A stretch of DNA of 15,596 nucleotides from JBDRGC01 sp043818215 (GCA_043818215.1 JBDRGC010000020.1:1-15596), one strand, 5' to 3'; counted from the first letter of the stretch, positions 7,060-14,343 are shown. The notes: a model not told the origin generated them from the letters alone. Numbers and translations are program-made.

Positions 7060-8006
7060 AGGTACTCGCTTCAGCCGGAAGAGAGGATATTGCACTCGTT
7101 TATGTGGCCGAATTCGAGGGAGGAAAGCTGCTTGAGTTCGTGGAGGCTGTGCAGCCACCCAAGCCCCGTGAAGAAAAGTGGGTTATGTTAGTGTCTACGC
7201 TGTACGGCTGCCCGGTGGGGTGCGCAATGTGTGATGCGGGCGGTTATTATCACGGCAAGGTATCGAAAGATGAGATGTTCGCACAGATTGATTTCGTAGT
7301 CCGCAAGCGATACCCGGATGGGGTGATTCCTGCGAAGCAGTTCAAAATTCAGTTTGCCCGTATGGGAGAGCCGGCTTTCAATATGGCCGTATTGGATGTG
7401 ATCGCTGAGATGCCGGAACGGTATTATGTTCCCGGGTTCATGCCCTCGCTTTCTACAATTGCGCCCGCGGGGACGGAGAGATTCTTCGAGAGGCTGCTGG
7501 AGATCAAACGCAGCAAATACGCCGGCGGCAAATTCCAATTTCAGTTTTCTGTTCACACCACGGATGAAAATTTACGGGACGAAATGATCCCGGTTAAGAA
7601 GTGGGATTTCGCCAAAATGTCAGCCTACGGGGAGCGGTTCTACGAAGCGGGTGACCGTAAGATCACGTTGAATTTTGCCCTGGCAGAGGGGATGCCCGTA
7701 GACCCCGATGTCTTGCTGCAGTACTTCTCCCCCGAGAAATTCCTGATAAAAATTACTCCCCTCAACCCCACTTATCAGGCTGTTGAGCACGGTCTGACTT
7801 CTTATATCGATCCGCATAAAAACGGGAACGAGTACGAAATCATTCAAGCTCTGCGGGCCGCGGGGTATCAAGTCATCCTCAGCATTGGCGATGTCGAGGA
7901 GAATCATATCGGCAGTAATTGCGGGCAATACGTCCGCAAGCATCTCGAATCCATGGGCGGCAGCCTCGACGGTGGGTACACGTATCGGGTGCGGGAAATT
8001 GGGTAA
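7056..8006 (+). CDS. RlmN/Cfr-like radical SAM protein
   Basis: The protein is 316 residues. Cys52, Cys56 and Cys59 form the CX3CX2C that binds the [4Fe-4S] cluster. RMGEP, SVHTTDENLRDEMIP, ITPLNP and GSNCGQYV follow in the same order as in RlmN and Cfr, which methylate adenosine C2 or C8 in 23S rRNA by a mechanism using two cysteines. Cys289 matches the methyl-carrying cysteine (Cys355 of E. coli RlmN). The resolving cysteine (Cys118 of E. coli), seven residues before the first cluster cysteine, is Leu45 here, and the protein has only four cysteines. It also lacks most of the N-terminal accessory domain. It is therefore a paralogue of uncertain substrate rather than a housekeeping RlmN. It shares the ATGA overlap with the flavoprotein. 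Confidence 0.85.
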   Translation: MKVLASAGREDIALVYVAEFEGGKLLEFVEAVQPPKPREEKWVMLVSTLYGCPVGCAMCDAGGYYHGKVSKDEMFAQIDFVVRKRYPDGVIPAKQFKIQFARMGEPAFNMAVLDVIAEMPERYYVPGFMPSLSTIAPAGTERFFERLLEIKRSKYAGGKFQFQFSVHTTDENLRDEMIPVKKWDFAKMSAYGERFYEAGDRKITLNFALAEGMPVDPDVLLQYFSPEKFLIKITPLNPTYQAVEHGLTSYIDPHKNGNEYEIIQALRAAGYQVILSIGDVEENHIGSNCGQYVRKHLESMGGSLDGGYTYRVREIG

Positions 8007-8022
8007 GTACTCAGCTAACGTT

Positions 8023-8163
8023 GAAATAGACCGCGGACACTTGTACCTGCGGCAAGTGCAGGTGAGTGCAGGTGTGACGCGGATCAAGCAGATTGACACG
8101 GATTTTATTTTTTAAAGAATCCGCGGTGATCCGCTTAATCCGTGTCTTCCGCGTTCTATCGAA
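8023..8163. repeat. Inverted repeat of the CGCGGATCAAGCGGAT family
   Basis: The arms pair as AATAGACCGCGGA and GACGCGGATCAAGCAGATTGA on the left with AATCCGCGGTGATCCGCTTAA and CCGCGTTCTAT on the right. A small inserted segment carries GTGCAGGTGA-type repeats. Related sequence lies at 10519-10615. It follows the radical SAM gene and might act as a terminator, but lacks a clear U tract. Confidence 0.75.
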
Positions 8164-8245
8164 GCAACTTTCAGTAGCCGTCTGACATTTACGCCAAATC
8201 TAAGATCATCAGGCGAGATCATCCCACAAATCCGAGTTGAGCTTG

Positions 8246-8251
8246 TATAAT
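8246..8251 (+). promoter_or_regulatory. -10 element giving a leaderless mRNA
   Basis: A perfect TATAAT ends six bases before ATG 8258, so transcription should begin at or next to the start codon. No Shine-Dalgarno and no clear -35 are present. Confidence 0.6.
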
Positions 8252-8257
8252 ATACCC

Positions 8258-10384
8258 ATGACTAAACTAGACCCCTCCCTCACCCCCTTCTTCAACCCTC
8301 GCGGTGTCGTCATCATCGGCGCATCCACAGACCCTACCAAGCTGGGATATGGCCTGGCCCGCACCCTGACTCAGAGCGGCTACCAGGGCGCGGTGCATTT
8401 CGTCAACCCCAAGGGCGGCACGCTCCTGGGGCATCCGGTGTACGCTGCGGTTGCCGATGTCCCCGACCCGGTGGATTTGGCGAGTGTGCTGATCCCCTCT
8501 CGCTTTGTGCCCAATGCCTTGCGAGATTGCGGCCAGCGCGGCATTCAAGCTGCCATCATCGGTGCCGGCGGATTCCGCGAAATTGGGTTGGAAGGTGCTA
8601 CCCTGGAAGAAGAATGCCTGCGGATTGCCCAAGAATACGGCATCCGGCTGCTCGGCCCGAACTGCGTCGGCTTGCTCGATACCCACCTGCCCCTCGACAC
8701 CACCTTCCTACCTCCTCCTGGCCCCACCCCCGGCGACGTGGCCTTCATCTCTCATTCGGGAGCCATCTGCGCGGCGGTCATCGACTGGGCGCGCGGCCAG
8801 GGCTACGGTATCTCCCGGCTGGTCAGCCTCGGCAACCAGGCCGATGTCAGCGAAACCGATATGCTGGCCCCCGTGGCCGATGATCCTTTCACCAATGTAT
8901 TAGCACTCTATTTGGAGGGCGTTAAAGATGGCCGCCGGTTCGTCGAACGAGCTAGAGAAGTCACCCGCAGGAAACCAATTATCGCTCTCAAAGTAGGCCG
9001 ATTCGAGGCCGGTCAGCGGGCGGTTGCATCCCATACCGGCGCGCTGGCCGGGCAGGAGAGTGCCTACAATGCCGCCTTCCGCCGGGCGGGTGTGCTGCGT
9101 GCAATGACCAGCGAAGGTATGTTCGACCGTGCCCGTGCCCTGGCCTGGTGCCCGCTGCCCAAGGGACGCCGCGTGGCTGTGATCACCAACGCCGGCGGCC
9201 CCGGAGTCACCGCCGCAGATGCTCTCGAATCCCTGGGTTTGAAACTTGCTGATTTAAGTGGAGAAACCCGCGCGGATTTGCAGGCGATTCTGCCCCCTGC
9301 GGCCAGTTTGCACAACCCGGTGGATATGCTGGCCTCCGCCTCCCCGGGGCAATTTGCCGAGAGCTTGCGGATTGTGTTGGCCGATCCCAATGTCGATAGC
9401 GCTATGGTGATTTACCCCACCCCGCCGATGTTCACTTCCGGGGCGGTGGCCAAGGCCATGATTCCCGTGATCCACAATTCCGACAAACCCGTTGTCATCG
9501 CCGTGATGGGAGAACGCCTGATCCAGGAAGCGGTCGAGCACCTGCGGGCGGCGCGCATTCCCGAATACCGCTTCCCCGAGCGGGCGGCGGCGGCCCTCTC
9601 AGCTCTGGTGGATCGCTCGGAGTTGTTGAAATTTGCCAGGGCTGAACCGGTTTCGATGGATGACGTGAAACCTGATGTTGTTGGCGATATTTTGGATTCC
9701 CAGACCTCCGAGGTCTCGGAGACCTCGGAGGTCTTCCTCTCGAATGACGATGCCTGCACCATCCTCGAAGCCTACGGCATTCCTACCCTGAAAATGGAAT
9801 TGGCTCACACTGCTGACCAGGCTACAGCCTGTGCCCGCCGAACGGGATTCCCCGTAGCCCTGAAAATTGCCTCCTCCGATATTCCCCACAAATCGGACGT
9901 TGGCGGGGTGTTGCTGGGCCTGGGGGATGCAGAGGCGGTGCGAGCTGGCTTCGCGGCGGTCACCCGGCTGGCGCGGGCAGCCCACCCTGAAGCCGAAATT
10001 GATGGCGTCCACGTTCAGCGCATGGTTGCCTCGGGGCAGGAAGTTATCGTCGGAGCGGTGCAGGATCCCCAATTCGGGGCGCTGGTGATGTTCGGCTCCG
10101 GCGGCACCGAAGTCGAGGGGCTGAAAGATGTAGCCTTTGCACTGGCTCCACTGACTCGCATCGAGGCCGAATATATGCTGGAGAATACCTGGGCGGGGAA
10201 AAAACTAAAAGGTTTCCGCAACCTGCCTCCCGCCGACCGCGAGGCAGTGTTGGATGTTTTGATCCGGCTGGCGCAACTGTCCGCGGACTTCCCCGCATTA
10301 ACTGAAATCGAGATCAACCCGCTGCGGGTGCTGCCGGAGGGTCAGGGGGCGGTGGCTGTGGATGTACGCATACGGGTGAACTGA
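8258..10384 (+). CDS. Fused acyl-CoA (acetate-CoA) synthetase, ADP-forming
   Basis: This 708-residue enzyme would interconvert acyl-CoA, ADP and phosphate with the free acid, CoA and ATP. In fermentative organisms it is used to make ATP from acyl-CoA. The alpha part comes first: a CoA-binding Rossmann fold (GVVIIGASTDP, about 13-110), then succinyl-CoA-ligase-like domains containing His259 in SHTGALAG, which matches the phosphorylated histidine of ADP-forming acetyl-CoA synthetases. The ATP-grasp beta part (about 497-708) holds His544 in SDIPHKSDVGG, the second phosphohistidine. The start is ATG 8258, directly after TATAAT; an earlier in-frame TTG at 8237 lies upstream of that element. Residues 482-492 are encoded by a DNA palindrome in the linker. 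A diverged second copy of the 3' end is found at 11207-11362. The acyl substrate cannot be told. Confidence 0.93.
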   Translation: MTKLDPSLTPFFNPRGVVIIGASTDPTKLGYGLARTLTQSGYQGAVHFVNPKGGTLLGHPVYAAVADVPDPVDLASVLIPSRFVPNALRDCGQRGIQAAIIGAGGFREIGLEGATLEEECLRIAQEYGIRLLGPNCVGLLDTHLPLDTTFLPPPGPTPGDVAFISHSGAICAAVIDWARGQGYGISRLVSLGNQADVSETDMLAPVADDPFTNVLALYLEGVKDGRRFVERAREVTRRKPIIALKVGRFEAGQRAVASHTGALAGQESAYNAAFRRAGVLRAMTSEGMFDRARALAWCPLPKGRRVAVITNAGGPGVTAADALESLGLKLADLSGETRADLQAILPPAASLHNPVDMLASASPGQFAESLRIVLADPNVDSAMVIYPTPPMFTSGAVAKAMIPVIHNSDKPVVIAVMGERLIQEAVEHLRAARIPEYRFPERAAAALSALVDRSELLKFARAEPVSMDDVKPDVVGDILDSQTSEVSETSEVFLSNDDACTILEAYGIPTLKMELAHTADQATACARRTGFPVALKIASSDIPHKSDVGGVLLGLGDAEAVRAGFAAVTRLARAAHPEAEIDGVHVQRMVASGQEVIVGAVQDPQFGALVMFGSGGTEVEGLKDVAFALAPLTRIEAEYMLENTWAGKKLKGFRNLPPADREAVLDVLIRLAQLSADFPALTEIEINPLRVLPEGQGAVAVDVRIRVN
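9702..9734 (+). repeat. 33-bp perfect palindrome within the synthetase gene
   Basis: AGACCTCCGAGGTCT, a CGG loop, then AGACCTCGGAGGTCT: two 15-bp arms that are exact reverse complements. Each arm is itself a 7+1+7 palindrome. Its length is a multiple of three and it adds TSEVSETSEV-like residues to the linker between the alpha and ATP-grasp parts. Confidence 0.92.
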
Positions 10385-10435
10385 ATCATATCGAGAATTG
10401 CAGAACAGGAAGAAGAATAAGCGATTGAATCTGCG

Positions 10436-10476
10436 AAGGCCACGAAGAATCATAAAAAATGATTTTTCGTGGCCTT
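10436..10476 (+). terminator. Hairpin, probable terminator of the synthetase gene
   Basis: The 18-base arms AAGGCCACGAAGAATCAT and ATGATTTTTCGTGGCCTT pair around an AAAAA loop, with one G-T position that would be G-U in RNA. A T-rich stretch (GGTTTTCTTCTT) follows after a few bases. The sequence also resembles the CCACGAAG-type intergenic repeats of many environmental genomes, so it may be a repeat serving as a terminator. Confidence 0.6.
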
Positions 10477-10496
10477 TGTGGTTTTCTTCTTAGCCA

Positions 10497-10647
10497 GTAA
10501 CTACTCAGCCATCATAGGAATAGAACGCGGATTTTGCGGATTGAGCGGATTTTCGTAGATCAAAAACATAAAAATCCGTGTAAATCCGTTGAATCCGTGT
10601 CATCCGCGTTCTATTTTTGTGCATTTGGTTATAGCCTGAGTAGTTAC
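10497..10647. mobile_element. Non-autonomous inverted-repeat element, copy 1
   Basis: This 151-bp segment is bounded by GTAACTACTCAGCC and GCCTGAGTAGTTAC, with 12 outer bases that are exact complements. The same ends bound a different sequence at 14206-14335. It has no coding capacity. Flanks TTAGCCA and GACCCG show no target duplication, so insertion may be old or followed by rearrangement. Confidence 0.75.
10519..10615. repeat. CGCGGATT/AATCCGCG palindromic repeat inside element copy 1
   Basis: AATAGAACGCGGATTTTGCG on the left faces ATCCGCGTTCTATTTT on the right, with several AATCCGTGT-type units between. It is the same family as 8023-8163. The rest of 10648-10771 shows no gene or clear structure. 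Confidence 0.8.
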
Positions 10648-10771
10648 GACCCGTCTACAAGGTAAGCGCGCAATCGCAGCCAGGTCACACTTACCGCTAT
10701 GGTTGATACCCCAATAATAATGGGCGAGTATGCACAGGCTGACGTAACACAGGATTCGAATTCACCCAGGC

Positions 10772-11089
10772 TTATACCATCCACGCAGCCACTTCCTCCA
10801 GGGCAGCCATGTCAGTGGTGGCAGCTTCCCAGGCCCAGTAGTCTTGCTCGACTGTCCAGGAATGGGCTTCTGGGATATTACCGGCTATCCAAGCTCCTTC
10901 GAAGGCGGCAAAAATCATGCCATATTTGTGTTCGAAGGCAGCAATCTCTGCCTGTGCCTCTTCCAGGCGCAGGCGCGTCAAATCTTTGAGCGCCAGACTG
11001 AGAGCCACATCGGGACGGGATTCACCCGTGACACGGCGCAGAACATTATAGGCTGGTTTGGGGATTACCAAAGTATCCATATTTAGCAT
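10772..11089 (-). CDS. Small antitoxin-like protein, orphan
   Basis: The product is 105 residues, soluble and helical. It starts MLNMDTLVIPKPAYNVLRRV, then TGESRPDVALSLALKDL, a charged helix RLRLEEAQAEIAAFEHKYG, and a Trp-rich end (SWTVEQDYWAWEAA). This layout resembles short proteins commonly encoded beside small toxins in Chloroflexota and cyanobacteria, which I recall as antitoxin candidates; this is recognition of style, not a firm family assignment. ATG 11089 is chosen because GGAGG lies seven bases upstream; the frame could also open at GTG 11104. No toxin gene is visible on either side. Upstream is a decayed peptidase fragment and downstream an inverted-repeat element, so a partner may have been lost. 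Confidence 0.65.
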   Translation of the reverse strand: MLNMDTLVIPKPAYNVLRRVTGESRPDVALSLALKDLTRLRLEEAQAEIAAFEHKYGMIFAAFEGAWIAGNIPEAHSWTVEQDYWAWEAATTDMAALEEVAAWMV

Positions 11090-11109
11090 GACGAACCTCC
11101 ACACCGAAA

Positions 11110-11203
11110 TTATACCAACTTAAAGGCCATTTCCACCCAAATTACCAATTGCTCCACCCCCTTTTCTAGCGACTGGGTACAGAACTCCTTCGGGGTGTGC
11201 GCA
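11110..11203 (-). pseudogene. 3' remnant of an M20-family peptidase gene
   Basis: Reading the minus strand gives GAHTPKEFCTQSLEKGVEQL followed by about ten residues and a TAA at 11112-11110. The pattern G-A-H-(T/S)-P-x-E followed by a serine-leucine helix is typical of the C-terminal end of M20 metallopeptidases (DapE, PepT and related). Everything upstream of this tail is missing. The break falls at about 11203, where the sequence changes into the synthetase remnant on the opposite strand. Confidence 0.6.
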
Positions 11204-11206
11204 CCG

Positions 11207-11362
11207 CTGCCGCCAGCCGACCGGGATGCAGTGTTGGATGTTTTGATCCAGTTAGCGCAACTGTCCGCGGACTTCCCCGCATTGGCGGAAATCGAGATCA
11301 ATCCGCTGCGGGTGCTGCCTGACGGTCAGGTGGCTGTGGATGTACGAATCAGAATTAGGTGA
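11207..11362 (+). pseudogene. 3' remnant of a second ADP-forming acyl-CoA synthetase gene
   Basis: The 51 codons plus TGA translate to LPPADRDAVLDVLIQL and onward to VAVDVRIRIR. They match residues 656-708 of the intact enzyme encoded at 8258-10384, with scattered substitutions and a two-codon deletion. Both DNA and protein are clearly alike, yet too diverged for a very recent copy. The upstream 650 or so codons are absent, so it cannot be functional. Confidence 0.88.
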
Positions 11363-11615
11363 GATGAGGGCTTGGATTTGGAAGGTTGCTGGACTTACAC
11401 CCCCCGGCACCGCCCGCTGGGGCAGGTGTACGGTGAAAGTGCAATTCGCGACATTCGCAAAAACACGTGATAAACCTATGGCGCTAATTTGTAAAGGTGT
11501 TCTTTGTTCAAAATGAACCCTGCCGATTCTCGATCTTCAATCATTCATATCTTGGACAGATAATCCGCCCTACGTTAGGGGGTTTCCCATCACCACCGGA
11601 TTTCTTGGATACGTT
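11363..11615. other. Intergenic stretch without recognisable feature
   Basis: Short open frames occur but none has a ribosome site or recognisable product. No clear terminator is seen for the permease gene that ends at 11616. Confidence 0.5.
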
Positions 11616-12410
11616 TCAAATGTACAAATCTCTCTTTGAGTACGAAAGATACGCGCCGACCAGACAAACTGCGATGATCCCTACAGACAGCCATACAAAG
11701 GTCATATCAAATTTCGACTCATGCAGCAGCATCCCCGTATCGAAATACTTGAAGGGGGAGAAGTATTTGAGGAATTCCAGGTTTTCACTAAGCCCAGATA
11801 TGATGGAGAGGAAATAGGTTCCCAGTAACAGGGATACCGCCATAGACCCGGCCCGTTTGTACTGTTTCATCGCACACCCCAGGAAAATGCCGACTGCCAG
11901 GAATACCAACTGCATGATGAACAAAGATAGCATACACAAGGCCAGGAAGTCATAGAATTCGCTGTCGGGGTTGTATTTTGCCGCGCTGGCGATGGAAACC
12001 CCCCAGGTGAGCAACAGCAATCCGATGCAATTGACCATCGCTGCCAGGGATTTGGCAGTCACCAGGCGGCTGCGGGTCACTGGCAGGGTGAGCGAAAACT
12101 CGACGGTTTTGTCGCGCTCTTCTTTTGAAATAATGTCGCTGCCCCACATGGCCGCAGCAATGGACAGCATCAGCGCAAAATAGGTAAACATCACCCCAAA
12201 AAAGCCGGCGACCGTCGTCAGGTTGAATGCACCGAAATTGAAAGCAGATAACAAGGCCGGGGGCATAGCGTCCAAAATAGCCAACATCTCAGGATTGCCC
12301 TCATAAGCCGAAAACTTCGCCATCCCTATCGATACAAATAAAATCACGATGCCGCTCCAGATGAGCAGCGATTTCAGGTTTGCCTTCAGTTCTCTTAAGA
12401 AGATATTCAT
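11616..12410 (-). CDS. ABC-2 type exporter permease, second subunit
   Basis: The integral membrane protein is 264 residues with about six hydrophobic segments, near residues 15-32, 65-90, 122-145, 152-182, 188-208 and 237-258. Between segments 2 and 3 lies SKEERDKTVEFSLTLPVTRS, a cytoplasmic motif (EER-x-T-x-x-F, then LPV-x-R) shared with the neighbouring permease and typical of ABC-2 exporters that work with a separate ATPase. ATG 12410 is fixed by AAGGAGG with a seven-base spacer, and that site overlaps the stop of the upstream permease, so expression is coupled. It probably forms a heterodimeric channel with the product of 12423-13232. The substrate cannot be deduced. Confidence 0.9.
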   Translation of the reverse strand: MNIFLRELKANLKSLLIWSGIVILFVSIGMAKFSAYEGNPEMLAILDAMPPALLSAFNFGAFNLTTVAGFFGVMFTYFALMLSIAAAMWGSDIISKEERDKTVEFSLTLPVTRSRLVTAKSLAAMVNCIGLLLLTWGVSIASAAKYNPDSEFYDFLALCMLSLFIMQLVFLAVGIFLGCAMKQYKRAGSMAVSLLLGTYFLSIISGLSENLEFLKYFSPFKYFDTGMLLHESKFDMTFVWLSVGIIAVCLVGAYLSYSKRDLYI

Positions 12411-12422
12411 CGTTTTGCCTCC

Positions 12423-13232
12423 TTACACCGCAGAGGGAATGTCTCGCCGGGTGTACAGTAGATAGCTGCCCACCAGGGAAATCACGATCGCCACGACGCT
12501 GATCCACACCAGGCGCATGTCGTAAGCGACATGTTGAACGATGTAGTTGGGGTCGAAATGCTTGAAGGGGGTGATCTTTTCCAATGTGCTGTCACCTAGC
12601 ATGCCGCTGAAAGCGCTCAGTACGTACATCCCAAAGGCCAGCGCCATCGAATAGGGTGTCACGCTCCTCACCCGTTTCACTAACAACGAGATCAGCACAC
12701 CAACCGTGAGGAAGAACAATTGAAAGATCACAATGCTGAGCAGTAGTAAGATCAGGGGTTTGACATCATATTCCCGGCCATCCCGGAAGATACTGATAAA
12801 GCCGAAACTACTGATCCAAATCACAATGTTTGTGGTGGTCAGGCTGGTGAACGCGGCCATATATTTGGTGGTCAATATCTGGGTGCGTCCTACCGGTTTG
12901 GCCAGCAGGAAATCAGCAGTCAGTTCTCTTTCCTCGATCGAGACCAATGAAATCCCATAGTTCGCGGCCTGGATCGCCAGACAGATCTGGACAAAAAGAA
13001 AGACAAGACCATAAAACCCAAGAACGGTTGACAAATCTATGCCACTCATTCCAAAAGCCGCCAGAAACTCAGGCGGGAAATTGGCCATCATTTCATTCAA
13101 GAGTTCTGCATCCTTTGCCAGGGAGGGGAACAACGAGAGATAGACAAAGATCAATGCCGTCACCGACAATGACCAGGTGATCACGGATTTCAAATTCATC
13201 TTGAATTCTTGTTTGAATATGTTTATGCTCAT
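12423..13232 (-). CDS. ABC-2 type exporter permease, first subunit
   Basis: The product is 269 residues with a six-helix topology parallel to its neighbour. It has the corresponding motif SIEERELTADFLLAKPVGRT and a similar ending (SLVGSYLLYTRRDI against CLVGAYLSYSKRDL), showing that the two permeases arose by duplication. Three starts are possible: GTG 13241, ATG 13238 and ATG 13232. ATG 13232 is chosen because AGGTGA (13243-13238) stands five bases before it, though 13238 cannot be excluded. The gene begins ten bases after the ATPase stop, so the three genes are one transcription unit. Confidence 0.9.
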   Translation of the reverse strand: MSINIFKQEFKMNLKSVITWSLSVTALIFVYLSLFPSLAKDAELLNEMMANFPPEFLAAFGMSGIDLSTVLGFYGLVFLFVQICLAIQAANYGISLVSIEERELTADFLLAKPVGRTQILTTKYMAAFTSLTTTNIVIWISSFGFISIFRDGREYDVKPLILLLLSIVIFQLFFLTVGVLISLLVKRVRSVTPYSMALAFGMYVLSAFSGMLGDSTLEKITPFKHFDPNYIVQHVAYDMRLVWISVVAIVISLVGSYLLYTRRDIPSAV

Positions 13233-13241
13233 GGACATCAC

Positions 13242-14114
13242 CTACTCGTAATAGTGAATGAAAATTTCTTCCAGGGTCGGCTCTTCAATCGTCAAATCGG
13301 AGATGTCCTGTTCGCTGATCAGCCGCGTGATCTTATTGATATCACCCTTGAAGAAGAAGCGGACCGCGCCATCATCTTTCTCCAGCTTGGTCACGCCATC
13401 GACATCAAAGCGCTTTTCATCGAGGCTCTGGGCCTCAACTCGGATTTTTTTATAATTATCGTGTTGCAGCGTTTTTATGTCTTGAATATTAATGATGCTG
13501 CCTTCTTTGATTATGGCCACCCGGTTGCACAACTTCTGCACTTCGCCCAGGATGTGGGATGAGAAGAAAATCGTCACCCCGCGTTCATTCTCCTCACGGA
13601 TGAGATTAAAGAATTTTTGCTGCATCAGCGGGTCGAGGCCGCTAGTGGGTTCATCGAGAAACAGCAGTTTGGGCTGGTGCAAAAGCCCTTGCACGATCCC
13701 GACCTTCTTTTTGTTGCCGTAAGAAAGATCATCAATTCGGCGATTCAGGTCAAGTTCCATGATTCCGGCTAACTCATACATCCTCTCCGTGCAGTCTTTT
13801 TTATAAAAACTGGCCGAATATTTGAGCAGGTCGATGACTTTCATCCGCTCGTAGTAGAAAACTTCGGAGGGCAAATAGCCGATTTCCTGACGGAGTTCAG
13901 GCCCATACTTGATGCAGTCTTTGCCAAAGATTGTGGCGCTGCCTGAAGTGGGATATATCAGGGACAAAAACAACCGGATTGTGGTCGATTTACCGGCTCC
14001 GTTCGGGCCGATGAAACCAAAGATTTCGCCTTCATCCACGCTAAAGGAAACATCGACGATCCCCCTGGCTTTTCCATAATACTTGGTCAGATTATTGACT
14101 TCGATTACGTTCAC
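13242..14114 (-). CDS. ABC exporter ATP-binding protein
   Basis: The product is 290 residues. Walker A is GPNGAGKST at 36-44, then come the signature LSYGNKKKV, Walker B LLFLDEPTSGLDP, and the H-loop SSHIL. After the nucleotide-binding domain there is an extension of about 80 residues ending EEPTLEEIFIHYYE, as in drug- and lantibiotic-type ATPases that drive ABC-2 permeases. GTG 14114 is preferred to GTG 14120 because AAGGAG lies at a good distance from the former and only one base before the latter. No clear promoter was seen in 14115-14205, so it may be read through from tetR across the inserted element. Together with the two permeases it should form a drug or peptide exporter. Confidence 0.93.
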   Translation of the reverse strand: MNVIEVNNLTKYYGKARGIVDVSFSVDEGEIFGFIGPNGAGKSTTIRLFLSLIYPTSGSATIFGKDCIKYGPELRQEIGYLPSEVFYYERMKVIDLLKYSASFYKKDCTERMYELAGIMELDLNRRIDDLSYGNKKKVGIVQGLLHQPKLLFLDEPTSGLDPLMQQKFFNLIREENERGVTIFFSSHILGEVQKLCNRVAIIKEGSIINIQDIKTLQHDNYKKIRVEAQSLDEKRFDVDGVTKLEKDDGAVRFFFKGDINKITRLISEQDISDLTIEEPTLEEIFIHYYE

Positions 14115-14197
14115 AAACACACTCCTTTTTGTTGATTCTTCTTTGCATAAAGTGATCTTTGATCCATTGTTCGACCAGCAAAGTCTTGGGTGGTAAA

Positions 14198-14343
14198 TAT
14201 ATTTTGTAACTACTCAGCTATGTCATTGCGAAGCGGCGTTTTTTCGCTGAATCAATCTCCGAGACCATGCTGGAGACTGCTGCGGGGGAAAAACGTCCCT
14301 CGCAGTGACATTTTTGGGGGAGGCTGAGTAGTTACTATATTTT
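14198..14343. mobile_element. Non-autonomous inverted-repeat element, copy 2, with 8-bp target duplication
   Basis: The element proper is 14206-14335 (130 bp), with perfect 13-bp ends GTAACTACTCAGC and GCTGAGTAGTTAC. It is flanked by exact direct repeats TATATTTT at 14198-14205 and 14336-14343. Inside is a palindrome of the TGTCATTGCGA / TCGCAGTGACA type, a common bacterial intergenic repeat. GTAA ends with 8-bp duplications are the hallmark of IS66-family elements, so this is probably a miniature relative (inference). The right duplication shares one base with the tetR stop codon. Confidence 0.82.

Noticed and set aside
8267..10317. Several antisense frames of 80-157 codons within the synthetase gene
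   Set aside because: They are shadows of a GC-rich coding sequence with no independent support.
10648..10771. Minus-strand frame with a hydrophobic stretch ending in the element border
   Set aside because: There is no start, no ribosome site and no recognisable family; the coding signal is too weak.
11110..11301. A continuous minus-strand gene of 63 codons
   Set aside because: Its first part is antisense to the synthetase remnant; only the last 30 or so codons look like a peptidase tail.
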